From Evansella sp041820985 (GTDB taxonomy: Bacteria; Bacillota; Bacilli; Bacillales; Salisediminibacteriaceae): 64,000 bases of DNA. The notes under the pieces are model-generated. The model was given only the letters and a program-made list of their open reading frames with translations. It did not search any database and had not been told where the DNA came from. The stretch covers positions 124,001-188,000 of the forward strand of contig NZ_JBGUAU010000004.1 in assembly GCF_041820985.1 (NCBI RefSeq), given 5' to 3'. Each line of letters begins with the position of its first letter. Within the stretch, counting starts at the first letter, position 1. This document shows, in pieces, positions 16,984 through 26,484 of the stretch. A program made the translations under genes and the position numbers.

Positions 16984-17920
16984 AGGGAAAACAGTCATTC
17001 TAGGAATATTAGCATTAGCAGCAGTTGCTCTTTTCCTTTTTTATCAGTTAAATCACTGGGAATATGCACTGCCAAGACGAGGAATAAAAGTATTAGCTAT
17101 TGCTGTTACGGGAGCAGCGATTGCATTTTCTACCGTTATATTTCAGACGATTACTAATAATCGAATCTTAACGCCGAGTATAATTGGGTTTGACTCGTTA
17201 TATGTACTTGTTCAAACCTTTATCATATATTCTTTTGGTTCTATGAGTATGGCAGTAATAAATAAAAACCTTAACTTCGCCATTTCAGTTGGAATTATGA
17301 TTATATTTGCAGCTTTATTCTATAAGCTCCTTTTCAAACGTGAGGGTCAAAATATCTATTTTCTATTACTAGTTGGTATTATATTTGGAACGTTTTTTTC
17401 CAGTATATCTACCTTCATGCAAGTTTTAATTGATCCAAACGAATTTATGACGATACAAAATCGAATGTTTGCAAGTTTTAACAATGTTAATTCGGATATT
17501 CTTACAGTCTCTATTATTCTGTTTTTACTTATCGCATTGTATTCCTATAGGTACTTAAAATATCTAGATGTTATCTCCTTAGGACGGGATCAAGCTATCA
17601 ACTTAGGTGTACCGTATGATGCGGTTGTAAAAAGGCTAATGGTTGTTATCGCAATACTAGTATCTATTTCAACAGCACTAGTTGGTCCTATTACCTTTTT
17701 AGGGTTACTAGTAGCCAACGTAGCTTACGAGTTTCTGAAAACATACCAACATAAGTATTTAATTACAGGGGCCATATTTATTAGTATTACTGCTTTAGTT
17801 GGTGGGCAGTGGATAGTGGAGCGAGTATTTACATTTAATACGACATTAAGTGTAATCGTGAACTTTGCTGGTGGTGTCTATTTCTTATACTTATTGTTAA
17901 GGGAGAGAAAAGAATGGTAG
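16973..17920 (+). CDS. yclO: Petrobactin-type siderophore ABC permease YclO
   Basis: Second FecCD-family permease half, 315 residues, same length as B. subtilis YclO. Nine or ten hydrophobic segments; AISVGIMIIFAALFYKLLFK and STALVGPITFLGLLVANVAYE correspond to conserved family segments, the latter ahead of the coupling helix contacting the ATPase. It overlaps yclN by 11 bases and yclP by 7, so the three are co-translated. Confidence 0.93.
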   Translation: MGYKGKTVILGILALAAVALFLFYQLNHWEYALPRRGIKVLAIAVTGAAIAFSTVIFQTITNNRILTPSIIGFDSLYVLVQTFIIYSFGSMSMAVINKNLNFAISVGIMIIFAALFYKLLFKREGQNIYFLLLVGIIFGTFFSSISTFMQVLIDPNEFMTIQNRMFASFNNVNSDILTVSIILFLLIALYSYRYLKYLDVISLGRDQAINLGVPYDAVVKRLMVVIAILVSISTALVGPITFLGLLVANVAYEFLKTYQHKYLITGAIFISITALVGGQWIVERVFTFNTTLSVIVNFAGGVYFLYLLLRERKEW

Positions 17921-18672
17921 AAGCATTGAGTTTAACAAAAAAGTATGCGGAAAAGAAAGTTGTCGATGATGTATCGGTAAAGGTACAAAAACAAAACATT
18001 ACTGCATTTATTGGACCGAATGGTGCAGGAAAAAGTACACTACTTTCCATGATTAGTAGAATTATCATGAAAGACAGTGGTCAAGTATTAATAGATGACA
18101 AAGAAATCGAACAATGTAATAGCAATGATCTTGCGAAAAAGATTTCCATATTAAAACAGTCCAATCATATAAATATTCGTCTATCTATCCGTGATCTCGT
18201 TTCCTTCGGTCGTTTTCCGTATTCACAAGGGAACTTAACAAAGGAAGACTGGAAGTATGTAGATGAAGCAATTCGTTATTTAGAGCTAGAGGATATCCAA
18301 GATAAATATTTGGATCAGTTATCTGGTGGACAGCGACAAAGAGCGTACATTGCGATGGTTCTTGCTCAAGATACGGAATATATCTTGTTAGATGAACCGC
18401 TAAATAATCTCGACATGAAGCACTCTGTACAAATAATGAAAGTTCTGCGCCGTATGGTCGATGAGTTAGGTAAAACGATTGTAATTGTAATTCATGATAT
18501 CAACTTTGCTTCTTGTTATGCTGATCGAATCGTTGCTCTCAAAGACGGGAAGATCGTGAAAGAAGGCAGAACAGACGAAATAATCAACAACGCTGTTCTG
18601 AAAGAAATCTATGATATGGATATGTCCATTCAAAACGTGAATAACTGCAAGATTTGCGTTTACTTTACGTAA
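17914..18672 (+). CDS. yclP: Petrobactin-type siderophore ABC ATPase YclP
   Basis: ATPase of 252 residues. Walker A GPNGAGKST near 33-41, Q-loop in ILKQSNHINIRLSIRDL, signature LSGGQRQRA near 135-143, Walker B YILLDEP and the switch His in VIHD. It powers the YclN/YclO channel. The unusual C-terminal NNCKICVYFT is typical of this subfamily as far as I recall. The binding-protein gene follows after 181 bases. Confidence 0.95.
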   Translation: MVEALSLTKKYAEKKVVDDVSVKVQKQNITAFIGPNGAGKSTLLSMISRIIMKDSGQVLIDDKEIEQCNSNDLAKKISILKQSNHINIRLSIRDLVSFGRFPYSQGNLTKEDWKYVDEAIRYLELEDIQDKYLDQLSGGQRQRAYIAMVLAQDTEYILLDEPLNNLDMKHSVQIMKVLRRMVDELGKTIVIVIHDINFASCYADRIVALKDGKIVKEGRTDEIINNAVLKEIYDMDMSIQNVNNCKICVYFT

Positions 18673-18853
18673 AATTAATCAGAAAAATACAATGTAGTTA
18701 TTGAGATCAGAGTCCAATTTCTATTAATAGATTAATCGTTCTTACAACGGCTAATTCCATCCTGTTAATATACAATACAAGGGTATGGTATTTACTAAAA
18801 GACGATTAATTTTATTATAAATACAACTAATTTAAACAATAGGAGTGAATAGA

Positions 18854-19873
18854 ATGAAAAAAATATTTTCATTACTAGTAGTATTATTGTTAGCAATTAT
18901 GTTTATTGTTGCTTGCGCAGAAAGTGATGCAAGTGAGCCGTCTGGTTCAGCGGAAAGTGATCAAGAAGAGTCTCATAACAATGAAGACAACAATGATGCA
19001 GATGCAGCAAATAATAACGGAAATAATGATGTTCCAACAGAGATGGTAGTAACTCATGACTTAGGTGAAACTACAGTTCCAGTAAATCCAGAAAAAGTTG
19101 TTGTATTCGATAATGGCTCTTTAGATACGCTAGATAAATTAGGCGCTAATGTTATTGCTGTACCTCAAGCAAGCATTCCACCATATCTATCTAAATATGA
19201 AGATAGTTCATACACAAATGCAGGAACTCTTTTCGAACCAGATTTTGAAACAATCTTTGGATTACAACCAGATTTAATTATTATCTCTGGAAGAACTGCT
19301 GAAGCGTATGATGAATTAGCAGATATCGCACCAACGATTTTCCTTGGTGTAGATACTACAAATTACATGGAATCTTTCAAACATAATACAACAATTTTAG
19401 GTCAAATTTTTAACCAAGAAGAGTTTATTGCGGCAGAACTTGCTAAGCTTGATGAGGCGGTTGCTCAGCTAGCTGCTGATGCTGCTACAACAGAAGAAAC
19501 AGCATTAGTAGTTTTAGCAAATGATGGAAGTGTTAGTGCATATGGACCAGGATCTCGCTTTGGTATTATTCACAATGAATTTGGTCTAACACCAGCAGAT
19601 CAAAATATCGAGGTTTCAAACCATGGACAAAATGTATCATTTGAATATATTTTGGAAGTAAACCCTGATTATTTATTCGTAGTTGACAGAGGAGCGATTG
19701 TTGGAGGGGAAAATCCAGCTGAAGCAATGTTTGACAACGATATTATGAAGAATACTAAGGTATATGAAAATGGAACAATTTTCTACCTAGACCCATATGC
19801 ATGGTATACAGCAGGTGGTGGTTTAGAATCTGTTGAACTTATGATAACTCAGATTCAAGAAGCGTTAAAATAA
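18854..19873 (+). CDS. yclQ: Petrobactin-type siderophore-binding lipoprotein YclQ
   Basis: Periplasmic-binding-protein-like lipoprotein of 339 residues (FatB/YclQ type). The signal peptide ends FIVAC; a low-complexity Asp/Asn/Ser-rich linker follows up to about residue 58. The binding domain matches B. subtilis YclQ closely: VVVFDNGSLDTLDKLG, APTIFLGVDTTNYMESF, NPDYLFVVDRGA and GGGLESVE. TAGGAGTGA (18840-18848) supports ATG 18854 and not GTG 18845. A promoter-like TTTACT/TATTAT pair upstream may give extra transcription of this gene. Confidence 0.95.
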   Translation: MKKIFSLLVVLLLAIMFIVACAESDASEPSGSAESDQEESHNNEDNNDADAANNNGNNDVPTEMVVTHDLGETTVPVNPEKVVVFDNGSLDTLDKLGANVIAVPQASIPPYLSKYEDSSYTNAGTLFEPDFETIFGLQPDLIIISGRTAEAYDELADIAPTIFLGVDTTNYMESFKHNTTILGQIFNQEEFIAAELAKLDEAVAQLAADAATTEETALVVLANDGSVSAYGPGSRFGIIHNEFGLTPADQNIEVSNHGQNVSFEYILEVNPDYLFVVDRGAIVGGENPAEAMFDNDIMKNTKVYENGTIFYLDPYAWYTAGGGLESVELMITQIQEALK

Positions 19874-19891
19874 TACGGAATCTCTAATAAT

Positions 19892-19938
19892 AAGTATGTA
19901 TGAAAAGGAGACTAGTCCTTTTATACATACTTTTTTTT
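19892..19938 (+). terminator. yclNOPQ terminator
   Basis: AAGTATGTAT-AAAAGG (19892-19908) pairs with CCTTTT-TACATACTT (19917-19932), followed by eight T residues; a very strong hairpin ending the operon. Confidence 0.9.
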
Positions 19939-20023
19939 GTTGAATTATACTCTGTATTTGTAACTAATTTCATAGGATAATAGTATTATATTTAAGCGCT
20001 TCATTATTAGGGGGAATAATATA

Positions 20024-22309
20024 ATGAAGATCAAACAGAAAGCTTTAATTATTATAATAACTGGCATAATATCTTTGTTGGTTTTTCTATTTATATTTAT
20101 TAATCCTATTATGATGAGAGCGTATGAGGAAATGGAACTGGAAATGATGGAGGAAAACATCTCACGACTTGAAAATGCCATTAATAATGAGGCAAATCGA
20201 GTGAGTATGATTGTACGGGACTATGCTGTATGGGATGATTCGTACAATTATATAAATACAAGGAACAATCAATATATTGTAAGTAATTGGGTAGATGACA
20301 CTTTCAAAACTAATAAAATAGACCTAGTTATCTATTATGATGCAAACTCTCGTGAAGTATATCAGAAGGGTTTTGATTTTCATCAAAGAAAACCACTTCA
20401 TATGAAAGATCTACTTCAGGCAGAGGATTTACATCCTTTTATGAATAAATCCAAAATAGGATTTATTGTAGGGAATGATTTTCCAATACTACTTACATCA
20501 CATAGAATTTATCCTAGCTCGGAGGATAAAGATTCAAATGGTACCTTAATCATGGGTGTTGTAGTTGATGAAGATTTTATATCAAGAATAGGAAAAAATG
20601 TATTATTACCAGTAGAACTTGAAGATAGTGTTAGCGAAACAAGCAATAATCGTGAAATTTCTATCTTAAATAGTGTATTAATAAAAGGTTCGTATTTTAT
20701 AAATTACTTAAACTCTAGTAGTTTAGGAGAATATCACTTTACATTAGATCGAAATATTGTTCAAAGTGGAAAACAAAGTCTCCGTTTCTTCTATATGATA
20801 TATATAGCGGTATCATCAATGATTATATTCATTATATTATTTTTAATGGATAAGCAAATTTTATCAAAAATAGCTAAGCTGTCATACGAGCTTGCATATA
20901 TTCAAGAAACAAAAGATCTCACAAGAAGGGTTATTGTCAATGGAAAAGATGAAGTTGCTAATTTGCAAAATGGAGTCAACCAAATGTTGGAGTCACTTCA
21001 TTACTCTCAACAAGAGATCAAACTATTGGCAATTACAGATGATTTGACAGGTTTACCTAATAAAAAATATATTATAGAGCTCATCTCACAGCTAGTGAGA
21101 GAAGAAGTAGGGAAAACATATGCCATACTGTTTTTAGATATTGATTTATTTAAACGCATAAATGATATGTTTGGGCATCACAATGGAGATTATCTTTTGA
21201 AAACCATAGCAAGTAGAATAAAAGAATGTTTGAACGAAGAGGAAGTAATCGCACGTTGGGGAGGCGATGAATTCGTCATAGTATTAAAAGATAGAAGTGA
21301 TGATGATATTTCAAAACAATGTAAAAAAATACTAGAAGTAATGTCTGTTCCCATTAAGATATCCTATATGGATTTTGTAATTACAACAAGTATTGGTATT
21401 AGTCAATATCCTTCCGATAGTATAAAAGGAGAACACTTGATTCAGAACGCTGACATAGCAATGTATGAAGCAAAAAGAGCAGGAAAAAACCAATATATGT
21501 ACTATAAGGAAATTGCTAAGCAAGCATATTTTCAAAACTATGTTTCATTGGAGAATGATTTAAAGCTTGCATTAAGCAACAATGAATTTTCCTTGCATTA
21601 TCAACCCATTGTAAATAATAAAAATGTGATAATAGGGGTGGAGGCATTGCTGCGTTGGAATCACCCTATAAGAGGGGTTGTTCCTCCAGGAGAGTTTATT
21701 CATGTTGCAGAAGAAATTGGTATCATGCCAGATATAGGTGCATGGGTATTAGAAGAAGGGTTACGACAAGTTAAGAAATGGCATAACAATGGATTTGAAG
21801 ATTTGTCGCTCTCTGTAAATGTGTCTAAAACACAATTAATGGACACTCGTTACTTGAACTTAGTAGGTGACCTTATTGAATTATTAGAATATCCCCCACA
21901 TCTGTTGCGACTAGAAATAACCGAGAGTGATGTTAGTGTTTATTTAGATAAAGTTATTGAGTTAGTGAACAAATTGCATAAACTTGGGGTGATAACGTCG
22001 TTAGATGATTTTGGTACAGGTCAATCCTCATTAATGTACTTAAAAGAGGTAAAAGTAAGTGAAATAAAAATTGATAGACACTTTGTGAAAAATATACCTA
22101 GTGATAATTTCGATAAAGCACTTTTATCTGGAATTATTAAATTATGTAAGAAGCTAAACATCGATATTGTCGCAGAAGGTGTAGAAACGCTCGAACAGCT
22201 TCATTACTTGTCCAAATATAATATAAACATGCAAGGATACTATTTTAATCGTCCACTACCAAACACCGAATTAGAAGGATTATTAGAAAATAAAAGAAAC
22301 TCAAGTTAA
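20024..22309 (+). CDS. CHASE4-HAMP-GGDEF-EAL cyclic-di-GMP enzyme
   Basis: A 761-residue membrane signalling protein. A signal anchor (about 7-30) and a second membrane segment (about 250-275) enclose an extracytoplasmic CHASE4 domain, recognised from DYAVWDDSYNYI. A HAMP-like linker (ELAYIQETKDLTRRV...DEVANLQNG) joins to GGDEF (RWGGDEFVIVL) and EAL (VEALLRW, DDFGTGQSSL, VAEGVET). Both catalytic motifs are intact and no RxxD inhibitory site is seen. AGGGGG precedes the ATG. It lies directly after the yclNOPQ terminator, so it is transcribed on its own. Confidence 0.93.
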   Translation: MKIKQKALIIIITGIISLLVFLFIFINPIMMRAYEEMELEMMEENISRLENAINNEANRVSMIVRDYAVWDDSYNYINTRNNQYIVSNWVDDTFKTNKIDLVIYYDANSREVYQKGFDFHQRKPLHMKDLLQAEDLHPFMNKSKIGFIVGNDFPILLTSHRIYPSSEDKDSNGTLIMGVVVDEDFISRIGKNVLLPVELEDSVSETSNNREISILNSVLIKGSYFINYLNSSSLGEYHFTLDRNIVQSGKQSLRFFYMIYIAVSSMIIFIILFLMDKQILSKIAKLSYELAYIQETKDLTRRVIVNGKDEVANLQNGVNQMLESLHYSQQEIKLLAITDDLTGLPNKKYIIELISQLVREEVGKTYAILFLDIDLFKRINDMFGHHNGDYLLKTIASRIKECLNEEEVIARWGGDEFVIVLKDRSDDDISKQCKKILEVMSVPIKISYMDFVITTSIGISQYPSDSIKGEHLIQNADIAMYEAKRAGKNQYMYYKEIAKQAYFQNYVSLENDLKLALSNNEFSLHYQPIVNNKNVIIGVEALLRWNHPIRGVVPPGEFIHVAEEIGIMPDIGAWVLEEGLRQVKKWHNNGFEDLSLSVNVSKTQLMDTRYLNLVGDLIELLEYPPHLLRLEITESDVSVYLDKVIELVNKLHKLGVITSLDDFGTGQSSLMYLKEVKVSEIKIDRHFVKNIPSDNFDKALLSGIIKLCKKLNIDIVAEGVETLEQLHYLSKYNINMQGYYFNRPLPNTELEGLLENKRNSS

Positions 22310-22321
22310 AAAGGAATTTGC

Positions 22322-22570
22322 ACCATGGTGGATGAAAATGCGTTATGAAGTATTTTAGTACCATTCATTTTCTATGGAATGTGCGTAAGTCCACGAACTC
22401 CAGTGGGAAGTAGAGTAGAGGCGAGACACCGTAGCGACGTAGTCGTGAAGGTGGCTCGGCAACTCCTCACAGGAAAGGAGTGGACTGGAGTGAATGGAAT
22501 ATTAACCAACAAAGTTAGTCATACTAGATAAGTTTGACTACCGTGAACCCACGTATTTTCAGGGTAGACC
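22322..22570. repeat. Dispersed repeat family A, copy 2
   Basis: The most regular copy: GGTGGATGAAAATGCGTTATG at the left end and the inverse CACGTATTTTC at the right. It shares the whole core with copy 1 at 7313-7560, with scattered base changes, several of them paired, which suggests that the folded form is kept. Confidence 0.82.
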
Positions 22571-22575
22571 AAAAG

Positions 22576-22618
22576 AAGAACTATCACCTTATGTAAAAAG
22601 TGAATAGTTCTTTTTTTT
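22576..22618 (+). terminator. Terminator after the CHASE4 gene and repeat
   Basis: AGAACTATCAC (22577-22587) pairs with GTGAATAGTTCT (22600-22611, one bulge), followed by a run of eight T residues. Confidence 0.75.
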
Positions 22619-22770
22619 GTACTTCAAAATATAAAAATTAGATAATCAAATGTATAAGACCATTTTAATAACTAAAGCAACTATTTCCTATAAAATTAGT
22701 AGGAAATAGTACACTTTTTTACTGAAACCAACTATAATGTAATTAGTAAGTGACAAGGAGGGAGTAAGTA

Positions 22771-23106
22771 TTGAAGCGATACGTAATGATCTTATTATTG
22801 GGAATTAGTATTGTTGGAGCACTTAGTTTCATTTGGCTAAACAGCGGTTTATCATCCGATGAGCAAATTGCCGCTGATCACGGTATCGACTTTATTGTAA
22901 ATGAATACGACCTCTCAAAGGAAGAAATAGAAATAGACATGGTTACTTATTGGGAGGAAGAAGATCGTTATGCGCTCCGACTTGTTGATTCTATAGAAGA
23001 TAAACAGTATGAATTAGCACTCCGTGTCAATGAAGAGGATGAATTAGCATTTATTTTAGATGTAACTGGTCAATTTGATGAGTTTGGATTAGCATATTGT
23101 CATTAA
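22771..23106 (+). CDS. Hypothetical membrane-anchored or secreted protein, 111 residues
   Basis: Not recognised. A hydrophobic N-terminal segment (about 4-23) is followed by a soluble, acidic domain rich in Glu/Asp (EEIEIDMVTYWEEEDRYALRL) with predicted alternating strands, ending AYCH. The start is TTG 22771 with a perfect AAGGAGG 7 bases upstream. The gene is monocistronic with its own terminator. It is probably an extracytoplasmic small domain, possibly of the PepSY type, but key residues cannot be confirmed. Confidence 0.75.
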   Translation: MKRYVMILLLGISIVGALSFIWLNSGLSSDEQIAADHGIDFIVNEYDLSKEEIEIDMVTYWEEEDRYALRLVDSIEDKQYELALRVNEEDELAFILDVTGQFDEFGLAYCH

Positions 23107-23120
23107 TTATTAAATAGATA

Positions 23121-23155
23121 AAAGATGTTCAGGATTAACTCTGAACATCTTTTTT
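23121..23155 (+). terminator. Terminator
   Basis: AAAGATGTTCAG (23121-23132) / CTGAACATCTTT (23141-23152) with T run. Confidence 0.9.
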
Positions 23156-23225
23156 GTAAATTAGAGACGAAAATATGTTGGGTTAGTTCCTGATAAAAGC
23201 TCAGCTAGAAGCTTTATGAGAATAT

Positions 23226-23366
23226 TTATAAAGTACCGTTCCCATTTTTCTTATCATTGAAATTATTAAAGTCCTTTAAGAAACCTATGGACGTACCTAT
23301 TATAAAGAAAAGAGAACCAATCAAAAGTAACCCACTAGTGATGAGAGAGATTGTTTCTTTTTCCAT
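23226..23366 (-). CDS. Small membrane protein, 46 residues
   Basis: Short reverse-strand gene starting MEKETISLITSGLLLIGSLF, with one membrane segment (about residues 6-27) and a polar tail rich in Asn, Asp and Lys. AGGAGTGG lies 7 bases before the ATG, a good ribosome site. The hydrophobic part recalls the first helix of MnhG/MrpG antiporter subunits (LLLIGxxFFxxGxxGFL), but the protein stops after it and the similarity may be chance. Function unknown. Confidence 0.55.
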   Translation of the reverse strand: MEKETISLITSGLLLIGSLFFIIGTSIGFLKDFNNFNDKKNGNGTL

Positions 23367-23466
23367 AAATTCCACTCCTATAGTTCGGCGTGATAATGGT
23401 TGTCATCACTTTATCTTATGAATGAAAATAATAGGAGTGCCTGTCCAAAAGCCAATTGGATAAAGC

Positions 23467-23503
23467 AAAAAGGTAGTAAAGCAGTAAGCTTTGCTACCTT
23501 TTT
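23467..23503. terminator. Terminator of the uspA-like gene
   Basis: AAAAAGGTAG (23467-23476) pairs with CTACCTTTTT (23494-23503) with extra AAAGC/GCTTT pairing inside. It lies next to the stop of the reverse-strand UspA gene. Confidence 0.8.
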
Positions 23504-23504
23504 C

Positions 23505-23924
23505 TCATTTCACCATTAACACAGGTGCTTTTACATACTTCATTACTTTGTGGCTTACACTTCCTAGAATCATTGTTTGGACCGTGCTTAAGCCTCGGCT
23601 ACCGAGAACAAGACAATCATAGGAACCTTCATTTGCATGTTTTATTATTGTTTCTGCAGGAGCGCCATGAAGAATGGATGTTTTTAACGTAAGTCCTGCA
23701 GATTTAATCATTGTTTCAAAGGGTTGAAGCATTTCTCTTCGTTTTCTAGAAGCAGAATCAGAATCGCCAAATTGTAAGACATCAGATTTTGACTTACTTC
23801 CATCCACTATGTATAAGACTTCAATGCTAGCATCCCCTAAAAGTTTTCCCATTTCAATTGCTTTTTTGGCAGCTCGTCGAGAATGGTCTGAACCATCAAT
23901 TGCAAGTAGTATGTTTGAAAACAT
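23505..23924 (-). CDS. Universal stress protein, UspA family
   Basis: A 139-residue single UspA domain beginning ILLAIDGSDHSRRAAKKAIEM. The nucleotide-binding signature G-x2-G-x9-G-S is complete (GSRGLSTVQTMILGSVSH), so it is of the ATP-binding type. GGGGG precedes the ATG. It lies 59 bases downstream of a SulP transporter in the same direction, a pairing seen in other bacilli, suggesting it may modulate that transporter. Confidence 0.92.
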   Translation of the reverse strand: MFSNILLAIDGSDHSRRAAKKAIEMGKLLGDASIEVLYIVDGSKSKSDVLQFGDSDSASRKRREMLQPFETMIKSAGLTLKTSILHGAPAETIIKHANEGSYDCLVLGSRGLSTVQTMILGSVSHKVMKYVKAPVLMVK

Positions 23925-23983
23925 GATAATCCCCCTTTATGATAAGAAAAAGGAAAGAAAGTAATCCTTTCTTTCCTTTTTGT

Positions 23984-25444
23984 TTAGTGTCCAGATGCTT
24001 TACTTAAACCACCAATTTTGTCCATTAGAGAGGAACTTTCTTCATTTAACCCTCGGATTTCAACAGTGATATGTCGTAGTTCAAATTTGCCCTCTATTTT
24101 ATCAATTGCTCCCACAGCCGAATCATCCCATAAATGGGCTTGAGATACATCTATTATAACCTTTTGAACGTTATCATTGTAATTAATTCTTTCTAAAAAG
24201 TCAGTGACAGAAGCAAAGAATAGCTGTCCTTTTACATAATAAGTGACCTCTGTTTTATCGATAGAGAATACTCGCTCTACTTTTACTTTCGATATCTTCC
24301 AAGCAAAGAAGATAGCACTTAAAACTACACCTGCTAAAACCCCTTTTGATAAGTCGTGTGTGTATACTACAGTTCCAACTGTTACAACCATTACGACAGC
24401 ATCTGTACGTGGAAATTTATGAATATTTGTTAAAGAGCTCCAATCAAATGTACTAATCGAAACCATGATCATTACCCCAGCCAGTGCAGCCATCGGGATA
24501 AGAGACACTACATTACCTAATGCTAAAATCAAAATGATTAAGACAACCCCAGCTACTAAACACGATAATCTTCCACGTCCACCAGACTTTACATTAATTA
24601 CGGATTGACCAATCATTGCACAACCAGCCATACCACCAAAGCATCCAGCTATAACGTTTGCAATACCTTGACCGCGGCTTTCTTTATTTTTATTACTTTC
24701 TGTATCTGTCATATCATCAACGATAGATGCAGTTAATAAAGATTCCAATAAACCTACGATTGCTAGTGCGAGTGAGTATGGAAGTATAATCATTAATGTT
24801 TCCCATGCAAACGGAATGTTTGGTAAAGCAAACATTGGTAATGTTGTCGGTAACGCACCCATATCTCCCACTGTTCTTACCCCAACGTTCATCATAATAG
24901 CGATAGCAGTTACAACGATAATAGCAACAAGGGTAGATGGAACAGCTTTCGTAAATTTAGGTAAAATATAAATGATTGCTAACGTTAGAGCTACTAAAGC
25001 ATACATCATCCATGTTTCATTTACAAAGTGTTCAATTTGAGCCATAAATATTAAGATAGCTAACGCATTTACAAATCCAATCATTACTGACCTTGGAATA
25101 AATTTCATAAAACTAGCAAGCTTAAATACTCCGAATAAAATTTGTAAAACCCCAGTTAAAATAGTAGCTGCTAACAAATACTCAAGCCCGTGATCAGCTA
25201 CTAAGGTAACCATTAATAAAGCCATTGCCCCAGTTGCTGCAGAAATCATACCAGGGCGACCTCCAACAAATGCAATTACAATTGCAATACAGAAGGATGC
25301 ATACAAACCTACCATTGGGTCTAAACCAGCAATAATGGAAAAGGCAATTGCCTCAGGAATTAATGCAAGGGCTACTACAATCCCTGCAAGAACATCTCCT
25401 CTTATATTTCCAAACCATTCATTTTTCAATTTTTGTGCTAACAC
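23984..25444 (-). CDS. SulP-family anion transporter with STAS domain
   Basis: Membrane transporter of 486 residues from the SulP/SLC26 family, moving sulfate, bicarbonate or a related anion. About 12-14 hydrophobic segments, family motifs GLYASFCIAIV and GGMAGCAMIGQSVINVKSGGR, then a C-terminal STAS domain (from about 400) with VIIDVSQAHLWDDSAVGAID. The GTG start has GAGGTG 5 bases before it. The substrate cannot be decided; no cysteine or sulfate assimilation genes are nearby. Confidence 0.92.
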   Translation of the reverse strand: MLAQKLKNEWFGNIRGDVLAGIVVALALIPEAIAFSIIAGLDPMVGLYASFCIAIVIAFVGGRPGMISAATGAMALLMVTLVADHGLEYLLAATILTGVLQILFGVFKLASFMKFIPRSVMIGFVNALAILIFMAQIEHFVNETWMMYALVALTLAIIYILPKFTKAVPSTLVAIIVVTAIAIMMNVGVRTVGDMGALPTTLPMFALPNIPFAWETLMIILPYSLALAIVGLLESLLTASIVDDMTDTESNKNKESRGQGIANVIAGCFGGMAGCAMIGQSVINVKSGGRGRLSCLVAGVVLIILILALGNVVSLIPMAALAGVMIMVSISTFDWSSLTNIHKFPRTDAVVMVVTVGTVVYTHDLSKGVLAGVVLSAIFFAWKISKVKVERVFSIDKTEVTYYVKGQLFFASVTDFLERINYNDNVQKVIIDVSQAHLWDDSAVGAIDKIEGKFELRHITVEIRGLNEESSSLMDKIGGLSKASGH

Positions 25445-25666
25445 GGTTGCACCTCTTTCTTCGTTAATTTGAATTGTTTATGAACTTTTCCGTAAAAAGC
25501 TCGACCGGCAATAACAAAAGGATTTTATCAGAAAATAGCACATTATCAAAATGGGGTGTAAGCGTACAACATGTTTCATTAACTTCAAAATTCTCTCGAA
25601 TACACCCATATACTTAGTTTTATGTAATAAGTAAATAAATACATTGACCAAAAGGAGAATCAACCA

Positions 25667-25702
25667 AGTGGTATAGACAACTAAACCACCGAATTATATA
25701 AT
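25667..25702 (+). promoter_or_regulatory. nag operon promoter with NagR/DasR (dre) operator
   Basis: AGTGGTATAGACAACT (25667-25682) matches the dre site bound by NagR and DasR. Inside it TAGACA (25674-25679) serves as -35, 17 bases from a perfect TATAAT (25697-25702). A repressor bound here would block RNA polymerase, so nagR is probably autoregulated and released by amino-sugar phosphates. Confidence 0.85.
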
Positions 25703-25742
25703 AAAAAGTATCTATTTGATAAATATACGAGGAGAGAGCAGC

Positions 25743-26471
25743 ATGATTAATAAAAATTCACCAATACCGATTTATTATCAGCTAGAAGAACTGATACGAA
25801 ATAATATAGAAAATGGTATTTTTCGAGAGGGAGATTTAGTTCCGTCAGAACGAACTCTTTCAGAGGAATATGGGATTAGTAGAATGACAATAAGACAGGC
25901 GCTCACCAACCTTGTTAAGGAAGGTCTACTTGTACGAGAAAAAGGAAAAGGAACCTTCGTTGCTAAGAAAAAGTTAGAACAACCATTAATGAACTTAACA
26001 AGTTTTTCTGAAGATATGAAAGGTAGAGGTTTAGAACCAAGTACAATATTAATTGGTTTTGAAGAAGTACAGCTTTCAGCCACAGAATGTAAAGAGCTTA
26101 ACATAGATGTAAAATCTATTAGCTATCGAGTAAAAAGGTTACGCTTAGCTGACGGAATTCCAATGGCCTACGAAGAGTTGGTATCTCCTAAAAGCTTACT
26201 TGGTGAAGTGAATGAAACTATGTTTTTACAAAAATCTTTTTATAATCACATTGAAGAAAAATTGAAATTACGAATAGATAGTGCAAAACAAACGTTAGAA
26301 CCAGCTATATCTAATGAAATAGAAAGCAATCTTCTTCATATAAAGATAGGATCACCAGTATTGTTAATGAGGAGAATTGGTTTTTTAGCAGATGGAACTC
26401 CATTCGAGTTAGTGAAATCAGTTTACCGTGGTGACAGGTATAAGTTCATTACTGAAATGAAACGCTCGTGA
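25743..26471 (+). CDS. nagR: GntR-family N-acetylglucosamine utilisation regulator
   Basis: HutC-type GntR regulator of 242 residues. The winged helix has PIYYQLEELIRNNIENG, LPSER-like VPSERTLSEEYGISRMTIRQAL and the wing GTFVAKKKL; the UTRA effector domain follows from about residue 85. NagR proteins bind GlcN-6-P or GlcNAc-6-P and release the dre operator, which is present upstream. ATG 25743 is chosen because GAGGAGAG lies just before it; a TTG at 25716 lacks a site. nagA follows after 13 bases. Confidence 0.93.
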   Translation: MINKNSPIPIYYQLEELIRNNIENGIFREGDLVPSERTLSEEYGISRMTIRQALTNLVKEGLLVREKGKGTFVAKKKLEQPLMNLTSFSEDMKGRGLEPSTILIGFEEVQLSATECKELNIDVKSISYRVKRLRLADGIPMAYEELVSPKSLLGEVNETMFLQKSFYNHIEEKLKLRIDSAKQTLEPAISNEIESNLLHIKIGSPVLLMRRIGFLADGTPFELVKSVYRGDRYKFITEMKRS

Positions 26472-26484
26472 CAGGAGGACAATA

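Noticed and set aside
23226..23366. Calling the small reverse-strand gene an MnhG antiporter subunit
   Set aside because: Only the first hydrophobic stretch is similar, and no mrp genes are adjacent.
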